A DNA stretch of 64,000 bases from JAMZMI01 sp049115715 (GTDB taxonomy: Bacteria; Bacteroidota; Bacteroidia; Cytophagales; Cyclobacteriaceae): positions 186,001 through 250,000 of the forward strand of contig JAGDZQ010000003.1 of assembly GCA_049115715.1 (NCBI GenBank). The letters are read 5' to 3'. Numbering within the stretch: position 1 is the stretch's first letter; every line of letters starts with the position of its first letter. Below are positions 26,632 to 35,708 of the stretch, piece after piece. Made by a program: the position numbers and the translations under genes. The notes under the pieces are model-generated. The model was not told the origin of the DNA, did no database searches, and saw only the letters and a list, made by a program, of their open reading frames with translations.

Positions 26632-27483
26632 CTACTCCCCTTTCCTTACGATAATGCTCCCCATCATATTCTTAAAAGTAAACTCTGAGCCTCCTCCGTT
26701 GATCTTGCCATAGACCCAGCTATTGATAGAAACTTCATACTCTCCATTTTCTTTTTTCACATCGGTTTTAGACCCCTCCATATCCATATCAAAATCTGTA
26801 TAGATTTCTCCTCTGTCAGATCTCAATTTGGCAGTGGCCTTGGTGTCTGAGGGAATCGTCACATCCAAATCACCATTCAATGTCACAAAAGACATGGGCT
26901 CATCGTCAGCTATTTCTTTAAAAGTGACCTCAATGTCTCCATTAACTGTATTAGCCAAAACGGAACCTGAAATGTTTTGAAGAGAGATACTACTATTAAC
27001 CCCGGATATTTCCATAATACCATTCAGGTTTTTCACTTCGATTGCCCCATGGACATTACTTAGCTTCAGGTCGGTATTGGAAGGCGTCTTGATTTCAATA
27101 TTCATCCTCCTTTTCCAAGACTCAGAACTGATTTTTACCACATTGTTACTTTCGCTTGCTTTTAATTCCAGTGGACTGACATCTATCCTCTTCATTCCTG
27201 GAGGAACTCCCTTGGTCTTATTTTTTTCTTTGTCTTTATGTTTATTGTAGCATCCGTCGCAATCATGATGATCCGATGTATATCCAGAAGAAGTCACATT
27301 GATAATGATTTCTTTACCTGAGTAGGCCTCTACCGAAATATTACCATTCATATGGTCAAACTCTATCCACGCTCGCTCGCCTGATTTGCTAAGTGGCACA
27401 GTAATCTGCTCAGAAGTATTTTCTTGAGAGAATGCACCGAGGGTTACAGCCAATCCAATCACTATTATCATAATTTTTTTCAT
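26632..27483 (-). CDS. DUF4097-family beta-helix-like exported protein
   Basis: 283 aa, signal peptide (MKKIMIIVIGLAVTLGAFSQ). After about residue 100 it shows the DUF4097 repeat rhythm of short beta strands: NIEIKTPSNTDLKLSNVHGAIEVKNLNGIMEISGVNSSISLQNISG and TVNGDIEVTF and TLNGDLDVTIPSD. A polar insert HHDCDGCYNKHKDKEKNK has a possible metal-binding cluster (His/Cys). It is the fourth gene of an operon behind an ECF sigma factor; the usual interpretation is a periplasmic protein linked to envelope stress regulation. Confidence 0.85.
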   Translation of the reverse strand: MKKIMIIVIGLAVTLGAFSQENTSEQITVPLSKSGERAWIEFDHMNGNISVEAYSGKEIIINVTSSGYTSDHHDCDGCYNKHKDKEKNKTKGVPPGMKRIDVSPLELKASESNNVVKISSESWKRRMNIEIKTPSNTDLKLSNVHGAIEVKNLNGIMEISGVNSSISLQNISGSVLANTVNGDIEVTFKEIADDEPMSFVTLNGDLDVTIPSDTKATAKLRSDRGEIYTDFDMDMEGSKTDVKKENGEYEVSINSWVYGKINGGGSEFTFKNMMGSIIVRKGE

Positions 27484-27489
27484 TGTCTT

Positions 27490-28341
27490 CTATTTTAAAT
27501 GTCTTAAATAAATATCTCCGTTAAATGTCTCAAAACTGAGCAGAGGGCCGTCATGACCAATTTCAATCCCACATGATTCTTCCAAGTGATAGGTAGTGGG
27601 TTTCCCATCCATGTTCTTTACTTTGTTTAATCGTGGTTTAATCATTTGATATTCAAAAGCAGAGTACAGACTTCCCGTCAAAGATTTCGCCTTTATGGAG
27701 GCATTGAATGAGTCATCACAGTAAATATTGATGTCGCCATTGATTGTGGAGTATTCACCATTGGAATCTGGTCTAAGCTCAAACCATACATTCACTTCTC
27801 CGTTGACCGTACTGGCATTAGATACTGATCTTGCACCTGTGATCCTCACATCTCCATCGACGTTATTGGCTTTTATTTTTCCTTTGACTCCTGAGATGCT
27901 CACCTGTCTTGCTTTCACAGTTCCTACATCTATACTGGCCAGAGCGGGAATGGTGAGACTACAGTCAAAACGAAAATCATATTTGTCAAGTGCTTCATGC
28001 TTCTGTCTTTCCTGACGAGCGCACGGATTCCATTTGTCACAAATAAAAGGAGCCGTGATGTAGAATATAATCGAGTCATTGCGTCTCAGCACATTCATCT
28101 TCACTTCTTCCATGCCTTTGCTCAGGTTGAGTAGATTATGTGATGAAATCGTCTTGATTATCTCATATTCCACCTGATCTGCTTTGCCTTGTTTAACCTC
28201 AATCTCTCCGAAAACATTATGTACGACCACCGTAAGGTTTGATACATCATCTACTTCCAAAGTGTCTTGCAAAACGATTTGCTCTTGATGGTTTTGCGAG
28301 TTTGCAACAAATACCAACCAGGTTATTAAGAATAATTTCAT
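27490..28341 (-). CDS. Second DUF4097-like exported protein
   Basis: 283 aa with a short hydrophobic N-terminus (MKLFLITWLVFVANS). It has the same repeat pattern as its downstream neighbour (SISGVKGKIKANNVDGDVRITGARSVSNASTVNGEVNVWF, YSTINGDINIYCDD), so the pair is probably an old tandem duplication. It also has a Cys-containing insert (CDKWNPCARQERQKHE) at the position of the neighbour's His/Cys insert. It lies one base after the anti-sigma gene and six bases before the next gene, so it belongs to the sigma-factor operon. Confidence 0.82.
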   Translation of the reverse strand: MKLFLITWLVFVANSQNHQEQIVLQDTLEVDDVSNLTVVVHNVFGEIEVKQGKADQVEYEIIKTISSHNLLNLSKGMEEVKMNVLRRNDSIIFYITAPFICDKWNPCARQERQKHEALDKYDFRFDCSLTIPALASIDVGTVKARQVSISGVKGKIKANNVDGDVRITGARSVSNASTVNGEVNVWFELRPDSNGEYSTINGDINIYCDDSFNASIKAKSLTGSLYSAFEYQMIKPRLNKVKNMDGKPTTYHLEESCGIEIGHDGPLLSFETFNGDIYLRHLK

Positions 28342-28342
28342 T

Positions 28343-29146
28343 TTAAATCTCTTTTAATGTTTCAATGGTTGATTCCAACTTCAATTTGACACTCTCTTCT
28401 ACTAGAGTGGAGTCCAGTAGCTGAGTAAAGGGCTCAACGGCTGACTTTTCCTGTAGCGCTATCATGGCATCTGCCAGAGCTACCTGTAGCAGTGGAGAGT
28501 GCTGCAGGGCGATGGATTTTAACAACTCTTCCCTCACAAAGCTGTGAGAACCATAGGCCACCAAAGCTTCAAGTGCGGCCAGACGTACATTCATACTTTG
28601 ATCATTATTCAATGTAGAGATCAGAGCCAAAGTGATCGCATTATCAGACTTAGGCATCTCATCCACCATACTCACCGCCTTGATTCGGTCATGAGCTCTT
28701 GGCTTCTCTATCATAGAGAGCACCAGCAGTTTTTTCATATCCTGAACCTCGTTTGCAAGTTCTCTCACATCACCATCGCTTTTTGGTAGCAGAAAAAAAC
28801 CAATAATCAATCCCAATGCTACTGAAGGTAGACTCACCCGCCAGTTGATATTGATCCAATAAGTGAGCTTATCTATGAAGCCCGCCCACTTAAATTCATT
28901 TGCCGTAGCGGATCGATACCCCTCGAGCATAGACATGAATCTTTGATCCATTGCATTCGAAGGTTGAGGTACCTGAACCAATGCTAACTCATCCCATATC
29001 AGTTCCTCCCCTTTCAATTCCTCCTCCAGTTTCGGATGAGAAGAAAGGTATTCCTCCAAAAGGGTCTTCTTCTCAGGTTCTAGATCCCCTGTCAAAAGAT
29101 CAGCCCACCAGACAATGGCTATTTCATCATTAATTTCCGTTTTCAT
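28343..29146 (-). CDS. Probable anti-sigma factor with C-terminal HEAT repeats
   Basis: 267 aa. The N-terminal part (IVWWADLLTGDLEPEKKTLLEEYLSSHP) has the short helical zinc-less anti-sigma pattern. One membrane helix lies at about 103-119 (SLPSVALGLIIGFFLLP). The C-terminal ~150 residues are helical HEAT-type repeats (NVRLAALEALVAYGSHSFVREELLKSI, LLQVALADAMIALQEKSAVEPF). It starts 5 bases after the ECF sigma factor gene, the standard position for its anti-sigma partner. The HEAT part faces the periplasm and may receive the signal. Confidence 0.8.
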   Translation of the reverse strand: MKTEINDEIAIVWWADLLTGDLEPEKKTLLEEYLSSHPKLEEELKGEELIWDELALVQVPQPSNAMDQRFMSMLEGYRSATANEFKWAGFIDKLTYWININWRVSLPSVALGLIIGFFLLPKSDGDVRELANEVQDMKKLLVLSMIEKPRAHDRIKAVSMVDEMPKSDNAITLALISTLNNDQSMNVRLAALEALVAYGSHSFVREELLKSIALQHSPLLQVALADAMIALQEKSAVEPFTQLLDSTLVEESVKLKLESTIETLKEI

Positions 29147-29151
29147 CCCTC

Positions 29152-29718
29152 TTACGTTTTACCATCCAACTTCAAATAATTTTCTTTGAGCGCTTTTAAA
29201 GCTCGGTGCACTCTTACTTTAACAGCACTTTCTGTAATTCCGAGCAAGTCTGCGACCCGCTCATATTTCAGTTTTTGAAACCGTGTCATTTCCAATACTT
29301 CGCGCTTGTCATCGGGCAAAGCTTTCATGGCTTTATCCAGATTGTTCAATTCATCCGTTTTCTGCATGAAAACCTCTTGGTTTGAAGCGTCCTTTAAATG
29401 ATTCTCCCAATCGGCCATATTCTCCTGCCAGCTGTACCGCTGGTTTTTCCTGAGGTCATCTTTGAACACATTTCGGGAAATATGAAAAGCCCATGCTTCG
29501 AAGTTTCCAACATCAGAATAGCTTTTTCTGTATTTGAGCATCCTGGTAAATGCATTTTGAACCAAATCTTCGCTCACTGCCGTGTTACCACTGAGCCGAT
29601 AGAAAAAACCGAAAAGTCTTTTACTATACCGCGTATAGAGTAGTCCGAGCTTCTCCACATCTCCAGCCTTTACTTTCAGCATTATCGAATGATCATCCAG
29701 TGAATCCAATGTATTCAA
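29152..29718 (-). CDS. ECF-type RNA polymerase sigma factor
   Basis: 188 aa from a TTG at 29718; an ATG at 29682 would remove 12 residues that fit the family N-terminus (SLDDHSIMLKVKAGD), so the TTG start is preferred. Region 2 is YTRYSKRLFGFFYRLSGN and VSEDLVQNAFTRMLKYRKSY with FEAWAFHISRN. Region 4 is LPDDKREVLEMTRFQKLKYERVADLLGITESAVKVRVHRALKALKE. It heads the operon with the anti-sigma and two DUF4097 genes and is divergent from glgB. Confidence 0.93.
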   Translation of the reverse strand: MNTLDSLDDHSIMLKVKAGDVEKLGLLYTRYSKRLFGFFYRLSGNTAVSEDLVQNAFTRMLKYRKSYSDVGNFEAWAFHISRNVFKDDLRKNQRYSWQENMADWENHLKDASNQEVFMQKTDELNNLDKAMKALPDDKREVLEMTRFQKLKYERVADLLGITESAVKVRVHRALKALKENYLKLDGKT

Positions 29719-29951
29719 TCATTTTATTGGTAATGAAACTTATCGATTTGACGCAAGAAATTGATTTCTCAGATAAACTGCCCATTCGTTTTCCTAATAT
29801 TTATTCTCAAACAACACACATTAAAACACTCAAGTTGGATTATTTACATGAGGCAAACTGTCCCATTTTCAACAGGTTACAATTAAAGTCAAAAAACTTA
29901 TCGGGAGCTCTCAAATTCTCAACGGCCGTTATAAAACAAAACAGCTTCATA
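29719..29951. other. Non-coding divergent promoter region
   Basis: Most of the 357-base gap between the divergent sigma-factor and glgB genes. A small open frame here has no coding signature, and I see no repeat or RNA gene. Confidence 0.5.
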
Positions 29952-29985
29952 TTGGCTATTTCCTAACGATTCTTTCCTATTTTTG
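29952..29985 (+). promoter_or_regulatory. Bacteroidota-type promoter candidate for glgB
   Basis: TTG at 29952-29954 and TATTTTTG at 29978-29985 fit the -33 TTG / -7 TAnnTTTG pattern with a 23-base gap, about 90 bases upstream of the glgB ATG. Confidence 0.4.
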
Positions 29986-30075
29986 CGAAAATGTTAATGA
30001 ACCTAATACTTGATTGAATTATTTTTCATCAATGTTCATGTCACTATATTGCAAGTAGTACTCAAACCTTATAAA

Positions 30076-32082
30076 ATGCCCACTCAAAATATTCCCATTC
30101 TGATCCAAAACGATCCTTGGCTTTCTCCATATGTGGAAGATATCAACAGCCGGATCAAGAGGTTTGAAGATCGAAAAGCCGATATTGAGAAAAGGTACGG
30201 AAGTCTTCAAAAATTTGCTGAAGGCTATAAGCATTTTGGTTTGAACTATAGCTCCAAAGAAAAAGGCTGGTGGTATAGAGAATGGGCACCCGCTGCTCAT
30301 GCGGTTTTCCTTACTGGAGAATTCAATGGTTGGAATAATGAATCTCATCCTCTAACTAAAAATGAAAATAATGTTTGGGAGATTTTCATAGAAGGCGAAA
30401 AGACTATTGCGCACAATAGTGCCTTCAAAGTACATATGGTAACCAATACGGGATCAACGGATCGTATCCCTGCCTACATCAAATATGCCACGCAAGATGA
30501 AACCACTTATGACTTCACCGGTAGAGTTTGGAATCCGGAAAAGCCCTTTAAGTGGAAAAACAAAAAATTTAAACCTGATAGCGCCTTCCAAAAGCCATAT
30601 ATCTACGAGTGTCATGTGGGCATGGCTCAGGAAAAAGAAGGAATAGGAACGTACGCAGAATTTGCAGAGAAAATACTTCCTAAAATCAAGGAACAGGGCT
30701 ACAATACCATTCAGATGATGGCGATACAAGAGCATCCCTATTACGGGTCTTTTGGCTATCATGTAAGCAACTTTTTTGCGCCCTCAAGCAGGTTTGGGAC
30801 TCCTCTTGACTTGAAAGCTCTGGTTGATAAAGCTCATGGAATGGGCATTGCCGTGATCATGGATATCGTGCACTCACACGCGGTAAAGAACATAGCCGAA
30901 GGTCTCAATGAATTTGATGGCACGGAGAATCAATACTTTCATCCGGGAAGCAGAGGTACACATGACCTGTGGGACTCCAAGCTGTTCAACTATGGTAAAG
31001 ATGAGGTACTGCAGTTTTTACTGTCTAATGTAAAATACTGGATCGAAGAGTTCAACTTCGACGGCTATCGCTACGATGGAGTCACCTCGATGCTCTACTT
31101 CCATCACGGGGATATTTCATTCGACCACTACGACAAATATTTCAATGATGTCGATTGGGACGTACTTACCTACTGTCAACTTGCCAATACACTTATAAAA
31201 GAACTAAAGCCGCATGCTATCGTCATTGCTGAAGATATGAGTGGCATGCCAGGCTTATGCCGCCCTGTATCGGAAGGAGGACTTGGGTTTGATTTCAGGC
31301 TTGCCATGGGTATTCCTGATTACTGGATCAAAGTACTCAAGCACAAGACCGATGAGGAGTGGAACATCCATGAGATGTGGGAGACTCTTAGCAACAGAAG
31401 GCATGGGGAACGCACCATTGCATATGCTGAGTCGCATGATCAGGCACTTGTAGGAGATAAGTCTGCCGCCTTCTGGTTGATGGACAAGGAAATGTACACG
31501 CACATGAGTGTGAATACAGAAAGTCTGATTATTGACAGGGGCATTGCACTGCACAAACTCATTCGACTTTTCACATTGAGTGTTGGCGGAGAAGGCTGGC
31601 TCAACTTTATTGGAAATGAGTTTGGGCATCCGGAGTGGGTAGATTTCCCAAGGGAGGGAAACAACTGGAGCTACAAATACGCCAGACGTCAGTGGAACCT
31701 TCAGGAGCACCCAGAGTTGAGGTATCAGCATTTATACAACTACGGGGCTGAAATGGTCAAAATGGCCAATGAAAACGATATCGTCGGCGCACTTCCTGCT
31801 CAGCAACTCAACATGGATGAGACCAATCATACCATGATCTATGAGCGAAACAATCTGATCTTTGCAATCAATTTTCACCCTACTAATTCTGTGCCTGATT
31901 ATAGATTCAGAGTACCACAACAGGGCAAATACAAAATCATCTTGAACTCGGACAAAGGAGCATTTGGAGGTTTCGATCGCATTGATGATGAGATGACCTA
32001 CCCGACAGTTACACTTTTCGGAGATCACTTTTTGAGTGTTTATCTACCAAGTAGAGTTGGTTTGGTTTTGAAGAAGGTATAG
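30076..32082 (+). CDS. glgB: 1,4-alpha-glucan branching enzyme (GH13, eukaryotic-like type)
   Basis: 668 aa from the ATG at 30076 (the in-frame extension to a TTG at 30010 is unlike the family). An N-terminal CBM48 module (YREWAPAAHAVFLTGEFNGW) precedes the GH13 barrel. Catalytic residues: Asp334 in GYRYDGVTSML, Glu386 in VIAEDMSGMPG and Asp455 in YAESHDQALVGDK. The wording ECHVGMAQEKEGIGTYAEF and EGGLGFDFRLAMGIPDYWIK is that of the GH13 subfamily 8 enzymes shared by eukaryotes and Bacteroidota. It makes alpha-1,6 branches in glycogen in the cytoplasm. No other glycogen gene is adjacent. Confidence 0.95.
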   Translation: MPTQNIPILIQNDPWLSPYVEDINSRIKRFEDRKADIEKRYGSLQKFAEGYKHFGLNYSSKEKGWWYREWAPAAHAVFLTGEFNGWNNESHPLTKNENNVWEIFIEGEKTIAHNSAFKVHMVTNTGSTDRIPAYIKYATQDETTYDFTGRVWNPEKPFKWKNKKFKPDSAFQKPYIYECHVGMAQEKEGIGTYAEFAEKILPKIKEQGYNTIQMMAIQEHPYYGSFGYHVSNFFAPSSRFGTPLDLKALVDKAHGMGIAVIMDIVHSHAVKNIAEGLNEFDGTENQYFHPGSRGTHDLWDSKLFNYGKDEVLQFLLSNVKYWIEEFNFDGYRYDGVTSMLYFHHGDISFDHYDKYFNDVDWDVLTYCQLANTLIKELKPHAIVIAEDMSGMPGLCRPVSEGGLGFDFRLAMGIPDYWIKVLKHKTDEEWNIHEMWETLSNRRHGERTIAYAESHDQALVGDKSAAFWLMDKEMYTHMSVNTESLIIDRGIALHKLIRLFTLSVGGEGWLNFIGNEFGHPEWVDFPREGNNWSYKYARRQWNLQEHPELRYQHLYNYGAEMVKMANENDIVGALPAQQLNMDETNHTMIYERNNLIFAINFHPTNSVPDYRFRVPQQGKYKIILNSDKGAFGGFDRIDDEMTYPTVTLFGDHFLSVYLPSRVGLVLKKV

Positions 32083-32182
32083 CCACAGCTGAGGGTAAGC
32101 GACTCTTTCCTGTGAATCAGACATATGTCTTCTTTGTAATCTGAACTCGACTTGTAGCTATAAAAAACGGTCATTCGGAGGT

Positions 32183-32331
32183 GTCATCCTGAGCTTGTTG
32201 AAGGAGACACTACAAGGAATCTTTGGGATCACGAGACTATCACGTCTTTTTATCAAAATTTAAAAGCTAAAAGACTCATAGTAACGGTTAATCGCCTTTT
32301 TAAGTGATACTTCAATCGAGCTCGGGTTTAT
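32183..32331. repeat. Dispersed intergenic repeat, copy A
   Basis: The 270-base gap after glgB holds GTCATCCTGAGCTTGTTGAA (from 32183), a motif common in intergenic repeats of Bacteroidota. It is followed by a block (about 32205-32331) that reappears in reverse at 60385-60495 and in part at 48400-48450. Shared words include AAAGACTCATAGT, TTTTTATCAAAATTTAAAAG and GATACTTCAATCGAGCT. Confidence 0.6.
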
Positions 32332-32352
32332 AGCCAAAGACAATAGTTTTGG

Positions 32353-33195
32353 CTATTTGATTTGAGGAAATATCTTTTTAAATCTTCTAGGAAATTCATC
32401 TATCAGATAGACTTCTTCTTTCGTAAATGGGTGAATGAATTTTAGAGAGTAGGCATGCAAATACAGGCCTTTCCCATTCAAAATAAGATTTTCTATTCCA
32501 TATTCTTTATCTCCCAATATCGGATTTCCGATACTTGACAGATGCTTGCGTAATTGATGTCGTCTTCCTGTTTGAGGTTCCAATTTCACCAAGTTAAGCT
32601 TATCGAATTTTTCGGAAGAAACAGATTCGAAAAGCGTGTAATCGGACTGTGATTCTTTACCATCAACCTCTGAAGTGATTTTTCCTCGATTGTCCATTTC
32701 ACCGATGGCAATGGCATAGTAAGTTTTCTTGATCTCTTTACTTTCAAATATTTTATTGAGTGCGCGAATGCTGCTGCTCGTTTTTCCAATTAACAAAATC
32801 CCCGTTGTGGCAAAATCTAACCGATGAACAGGTTTTGGTGAAGTTGCGTCAGGAAGACCGCTTCCTTTTATGTTTTGAGCTAGAGCATTGGCAATGGTTT
32901 TAAAACTATTGCCGCTAACCAAAATACCTGCTGGTTTGTGAATAGCTGCTAAGTAGTCGTCTTCAAATAATACTTCAAGTTGAAAAACCAGCTGTTTCTT
33001 AGGCTTGAGTTCTTTTAAAATTGATAAGCGAATCCGCTCCCCTCCTCTGATAAAAGTGGCCGAAGTAGCTATGACGTCATTGACCGTAATCCACTGTTTC
33101 TTTAGCGCTTTCTTTAATGCAGACTTTGTGAAAGCTTCATTGAAAATACCTACACCATACTCTTGAAGTCGAATGGGAGTAAGTAATTTGGGCAC
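32353..33195 (-). CDS. RluA-family pseudouridine synthase
   Basis: 280 aa with a GTG start. It begins with an S4-like segment (LKKALKKQWITVNDVIATSATFIRGGERI), then the RluA catalytic domain: LAAIHKPAGILVSG, HRLDFATTG with catalytic Asp127, QTGRRHQLRKHLSSIGNPILGDKEYG. It isomerises uridine to pseudouridine in rRNA or tRNA; the exact target site cannot be told. It is transcribed alone and is divergent from the restriction-modification genes. Confidence 0.92.
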   Translation of the reverse strand: MPKLLTPIRLQEYGVGIFNEAFTKSALKKALKKQWITVNDVIATSATFIRGGERIRLSILKELKPKKQLVFQLEVLFEDDYLAAIHKPAGILVSGNSFKTIANALAQNIKGSGLPDATSPKPVHRLDFATTGILLIGKTSSSIRALNKIFESKEIKKTYYAIAIGEMDNRGKITSEVDGKESQSDYTLFESVSSEKFDKLNLVKLEPQTGRRHQLRKHLSSIGNPILGDKEYGIENLILNGKGLYLHAYSLKFIHPFTKEEVYLIDEFPRRFKKIFPQIK

Positions 33196-33555
33196 AATAT
33201 GAGATTCGGTTTCCTCGATGATATTTCTTTATATGATTGTCATGGTTATAAAGTTAATATTAACCCTTATTCCGTAAGGAACATGCATAACTACCATAGG
33301 GCTCAATATGGATGATAATCATATTCCTTTTTTAGATCAGTTTTGAAGGAGATCTAATTAAGAAATACTGACTACTGGCTTCTTAATCTCCAACAATGAG
33401 ACCCGCTTTCCCGGTTGCGCTTATTCCCGTGGTATTGTTTGTAAGGTTAATAGTTAATTTATACACTTTTAGGGGTAATTTTTGGTAACGACAATTAAGC
33501 ATTTCAAATCAAAAGAAACCTTTCATCCTCTGATACAAATTATTAAATTTGAAAT
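33196..33555. other. Non-coding gap at the left border of the accessory region
   Basis: 360 bases between the divergent RluA and methyltransferase genes, AT-rich. TAAATTTG at 33544-33551 looks like a -7 element but lies too close to the methyltransferase ATG to be its promoter. Nothing else was found. Confidence 0.5.
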
Positions 33556-34542
33556 ATGTACGACCTAAGAGAAAAAATACGATTTATTGATCTTTTTTGT
33601 GGAATTGGAGGATTCCGAGTTGCTTTCGAAGAAGCCTGTGAAGAAACGGACATAAAGGCTGAATGTGTTTTTTCATCTGATATTGATGTTCATAGTCAAG
33701 ATTCATATGAAGCTAATTTTGGTGAACGACCTTCTGGAGATATTACCAAAATAGACGAAAAAGAGATACCTGATCACGATATATTATTTGCTGGATTTCC
33801 TTGCCAACCTTTTAGTATAATAGGTCAGATGAAAGGTTTAAACGATACACGGGGAACTCTCTTTTTTGATATCGCTCGGATTATAAAAGAGAAGCGTCCA
33901 AAGTCATTTATACTAGAAAATGTCAAACAGCTTGTTGGTCATGATCAAGGGAGAACACTTAAAGTTATTCTAAAGTCTTTGAAAGAATTAGGATATCATG
34001 TTCAATATAGCGTCTTGAATGCTTTGGATTATGGTTTACCACAAAAACGTGAGCGTGTTATTATTGTGGGACATCAAGAACCTATAATGTTCACGTATCC
34101 AGATCCAATACGACCCTATAAACCGCTTTCCAAAATTCTCGAAAAGAAGGTGGAAGAAAAACACTATGCCTCCGATTACATAAAGGAAAAAAGACAAGAG
34201 AGCCATAAGTCATCTTATTACCCTTCGATCTGGCATGAAAACAAATCTGGGAATGTATGCTCCTATCCTTTTTCATGTGCCTTAAGAGCTGGTGCTTCTT
34301 ATAACTACTTATTAGTTAACGGAGAAAGAAGGTTAACACCAAGAGAGATGCTCCGTCTTCAAGGTTTTCCTGATTCATATAAAATTGTTGTCAGCGATGG
34401 ACAGGCCAGAAGGCAAGCAGGAAATGCCGTACCAGTAAACATGGTAAAGGCTGTCGTTCAAAAATTATTGCCTTACGTTTCATCTTCACTCGATCAAGCC
34501 TCTGTTCTAAGGGAGTATGATTTAAAATATAACCCTAGTTAA
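33556..34542 (+). CDS. DNA (cytosine-5) methyltransferase, type II modification
   Basis: 328 aa, a complete C5 methyltransferase: motif I FIDLFCGIGGFRVAF (10-24), motif IV GFPCQPFS with catalytic Cys83, motif VI ENV at 121-123, motif VIII QKRERVIIVG (163-172), motif IX LTPREMLRLQGFP and motif X RQAGNAVPV. The short spacing between VIII and IX (target recognition domain of roughly 75 residues) is typical of small type II enzymes. The recognition sequence is unknown. The stop codon overlaps the next start by one base (TAATG), which fits a linked restriction enzyme. The local base composition looks AT-richer than in the housekeeping genes, suggesting transfer. Confidence 0.95.
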   Translation: MYDLREKIRFIDLFCGIGGFRVAFEEACEETDIKAECVFSSDIDVHSQDSYEANFGERPSGDITKIDEKEIPDHDILFAGFPCQPFSIIGQMKGLNDTRGTLFFDIARIIKEKRPKSFILENVKQLVGHDQGRTLKVILKSLKELGYHVQYSVLNALDYGLPQKRERVIIVGHQEPIMFTYPDPIRPYKPLSKILEKKVEEKHYASDYIKEKRQESHKSSYYPSIWHENKSGNVCSYPFSCALRAGASYNYLLVNGERRLTPREMLRLQGFPDSYKIVVSDGQARRQAGNAVPVNMVKAVVQKLLPYVSSSLDQASVLREYDLKYNPS

Positions 34543-35294
34543 TGAGCAAGCAAACACCAAGATTAAGAACAGTTGACAAATCTTCACCACCCTACCCACT
34601 CAATGATTTTGGAAACGACTTTCCATACATTCTTGGAAAAGAAATTGTCTACCTACTCGCCTCAAAAGGAAAGGGTGTACTGGAAGGGTCTGAATGGGAA
34701 GAAATATTTGCTCATTGTATCAGCGCTGATTGGAAACCTTCGAACGTAGGTCTTGACGATGTTGTACTTGGCAACACAGCTTGGGGAGCAAAAACAGTGA
34801 AATCAGGAGTTAAGGATTTTAAGACCTTAGAAAAAGTTCGACTAATATCAGGAAGGAATTCTATTGTCTATTCTTATGGCGGAACTATTGACACTTCAGC
34901 AGACCCTATTGAAGTTGGCGGACAAGTCTTAGAAATTTGGAATGAAAGAGTTTCGTCTATTAGAGAAAAGTTTAAGCACCTTAGAACAGTTGTGCTTGTT
35001 AAATCAAATGACTTATCGCAAGTAGCTGTATTCGAATTTGACACTATTCGATACGACCCTGAACTATTTGACTTTTCATGGAATAAAAATGATAATTTAG
35101 AAGGATTTGATAAAGGGACTAATAATAAAAGGTTTGTTTGGCAACCTCATGGCTCTCAATTCACCATAATCGAAGAGGTGCCAAAAAGTAGCTTAATCCT
35201 TAAACTGAAACAGCCTGAACCATTAGACAGAGACAAAGTTCTTGAAGCAATTGGTTTCGATAAATCTTGGGTTACAATTGAAAAAAGAGAATAA
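34542..35294 (+). CDS. Probable type II restriction endonuclease
   Basis: 250 aa with no family that I recognise with certainty. The call rests on position: it is translationally coupled to a C5 methyltransferase and nothing follows it. A possible degenerate nuclease core is GLDDVVLGNTAWGAKTVKS (Asp72/73 and Lys84, with Gly instead of Asp/Glu in the usual D/E-x-K), with Glu50 and Glu53/54 upstream as further candidates. It has no signal peptide or membrane segment. An alternative is a helper or specificity protein for the methyltransferase. Confidence 0.65.
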   Translation: MSKQTPRLRTVDKSSPPYPLNDFGNDFPYILGKEIVYLLASKGKGVLEGSEWEEIFAHCISADWKPSNVGLDDVVLGNTAWGAKTVKSGVKDFKTLEKVRLISGRNSIVYSYGGTIDTSADPIEVGGQVLEIWNERVSSIREKFKHLRTVVLVKSNDLSQVAVFEFDTIRYDPELFDFSWNKNDNLEGFDKGTNNKRFVWQPHGSQFTIIEEVPKSSLILKLKQPEPLDRDKVLEAIGFDKSWVTIEKRE

Positions 35295-35302
35295 ATACCC
35301 CT

Positions 35303-35404
35303 AACAAAAGTTGATGTTGCGCAACTCCAAAAAAAGTAAAAACGAGGTGTTTCTCTATATTGAAAGTCTCCCAAATGCGATAAAACAGATACTTTGCTCA
35401 TCAT
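35303..35404 (+). repeat. ~102-bp direct repeat, copy 1
   Basis: This starts eight bases after the restriction-gene stop and aligns without large gaps to 37326-37427 (roughly 80% identical by eye). Both contain the palindrome GTTGCGCAAC (here 35316-35325) followed by TCCAAAAAA. The two copies flank the acyltransferase gene. Confidence 0.7.
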
Positions 35405-35492
35405 AGCTGAGTGTTGGGCTCAATTGCGGGTCACATAGAAAAACTCAAAACGATAGCCAGACTCTCTTCCCTCCCTGGCGCACTTTCAATGT

Positions 35493-35616
35493 CGTTAAGT
35501 TAAGGAGTCACTCCAAAATCGAGTCTTTCTAATATGAAAAAAGACTGCCGGAAAAGCGTATAGATTCTATTCTGGATTTCTGACTTTTAGAGGTATATGA
35601 TTTCTTTAACTTAACG
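35493..35616. repeat. Inverted-repeat element (CGTTAAGTTAA / TTAACTTAACG)
   Basis: An 11-base perfect inverted repeat at 35493-35503 and 35606-35616 encloses about 100 non-coding bases. A related, shorter copy lies at 26535-26565. It may be a small non-autonomous element. The remaining bases of the 35295-35708 gap show no gene. Confidence 0.45.
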
Positions 35617-35708
35617 TCGTTTGGGCGTGCTTTGATAAAGCGTACCTTCCTGCCCGCTCAAAATGAAAATGTAAGGCTCTCTCAAAACCTTTGCATTGAA
35701 TATAAATG

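Noticed and set aside
29700..29966. 88-codon frame between the sigma factor and glgB
   Set aside because: Overlaps the sigma-factor start on the opposite strand and the glgB promoter region; no signal or domain.
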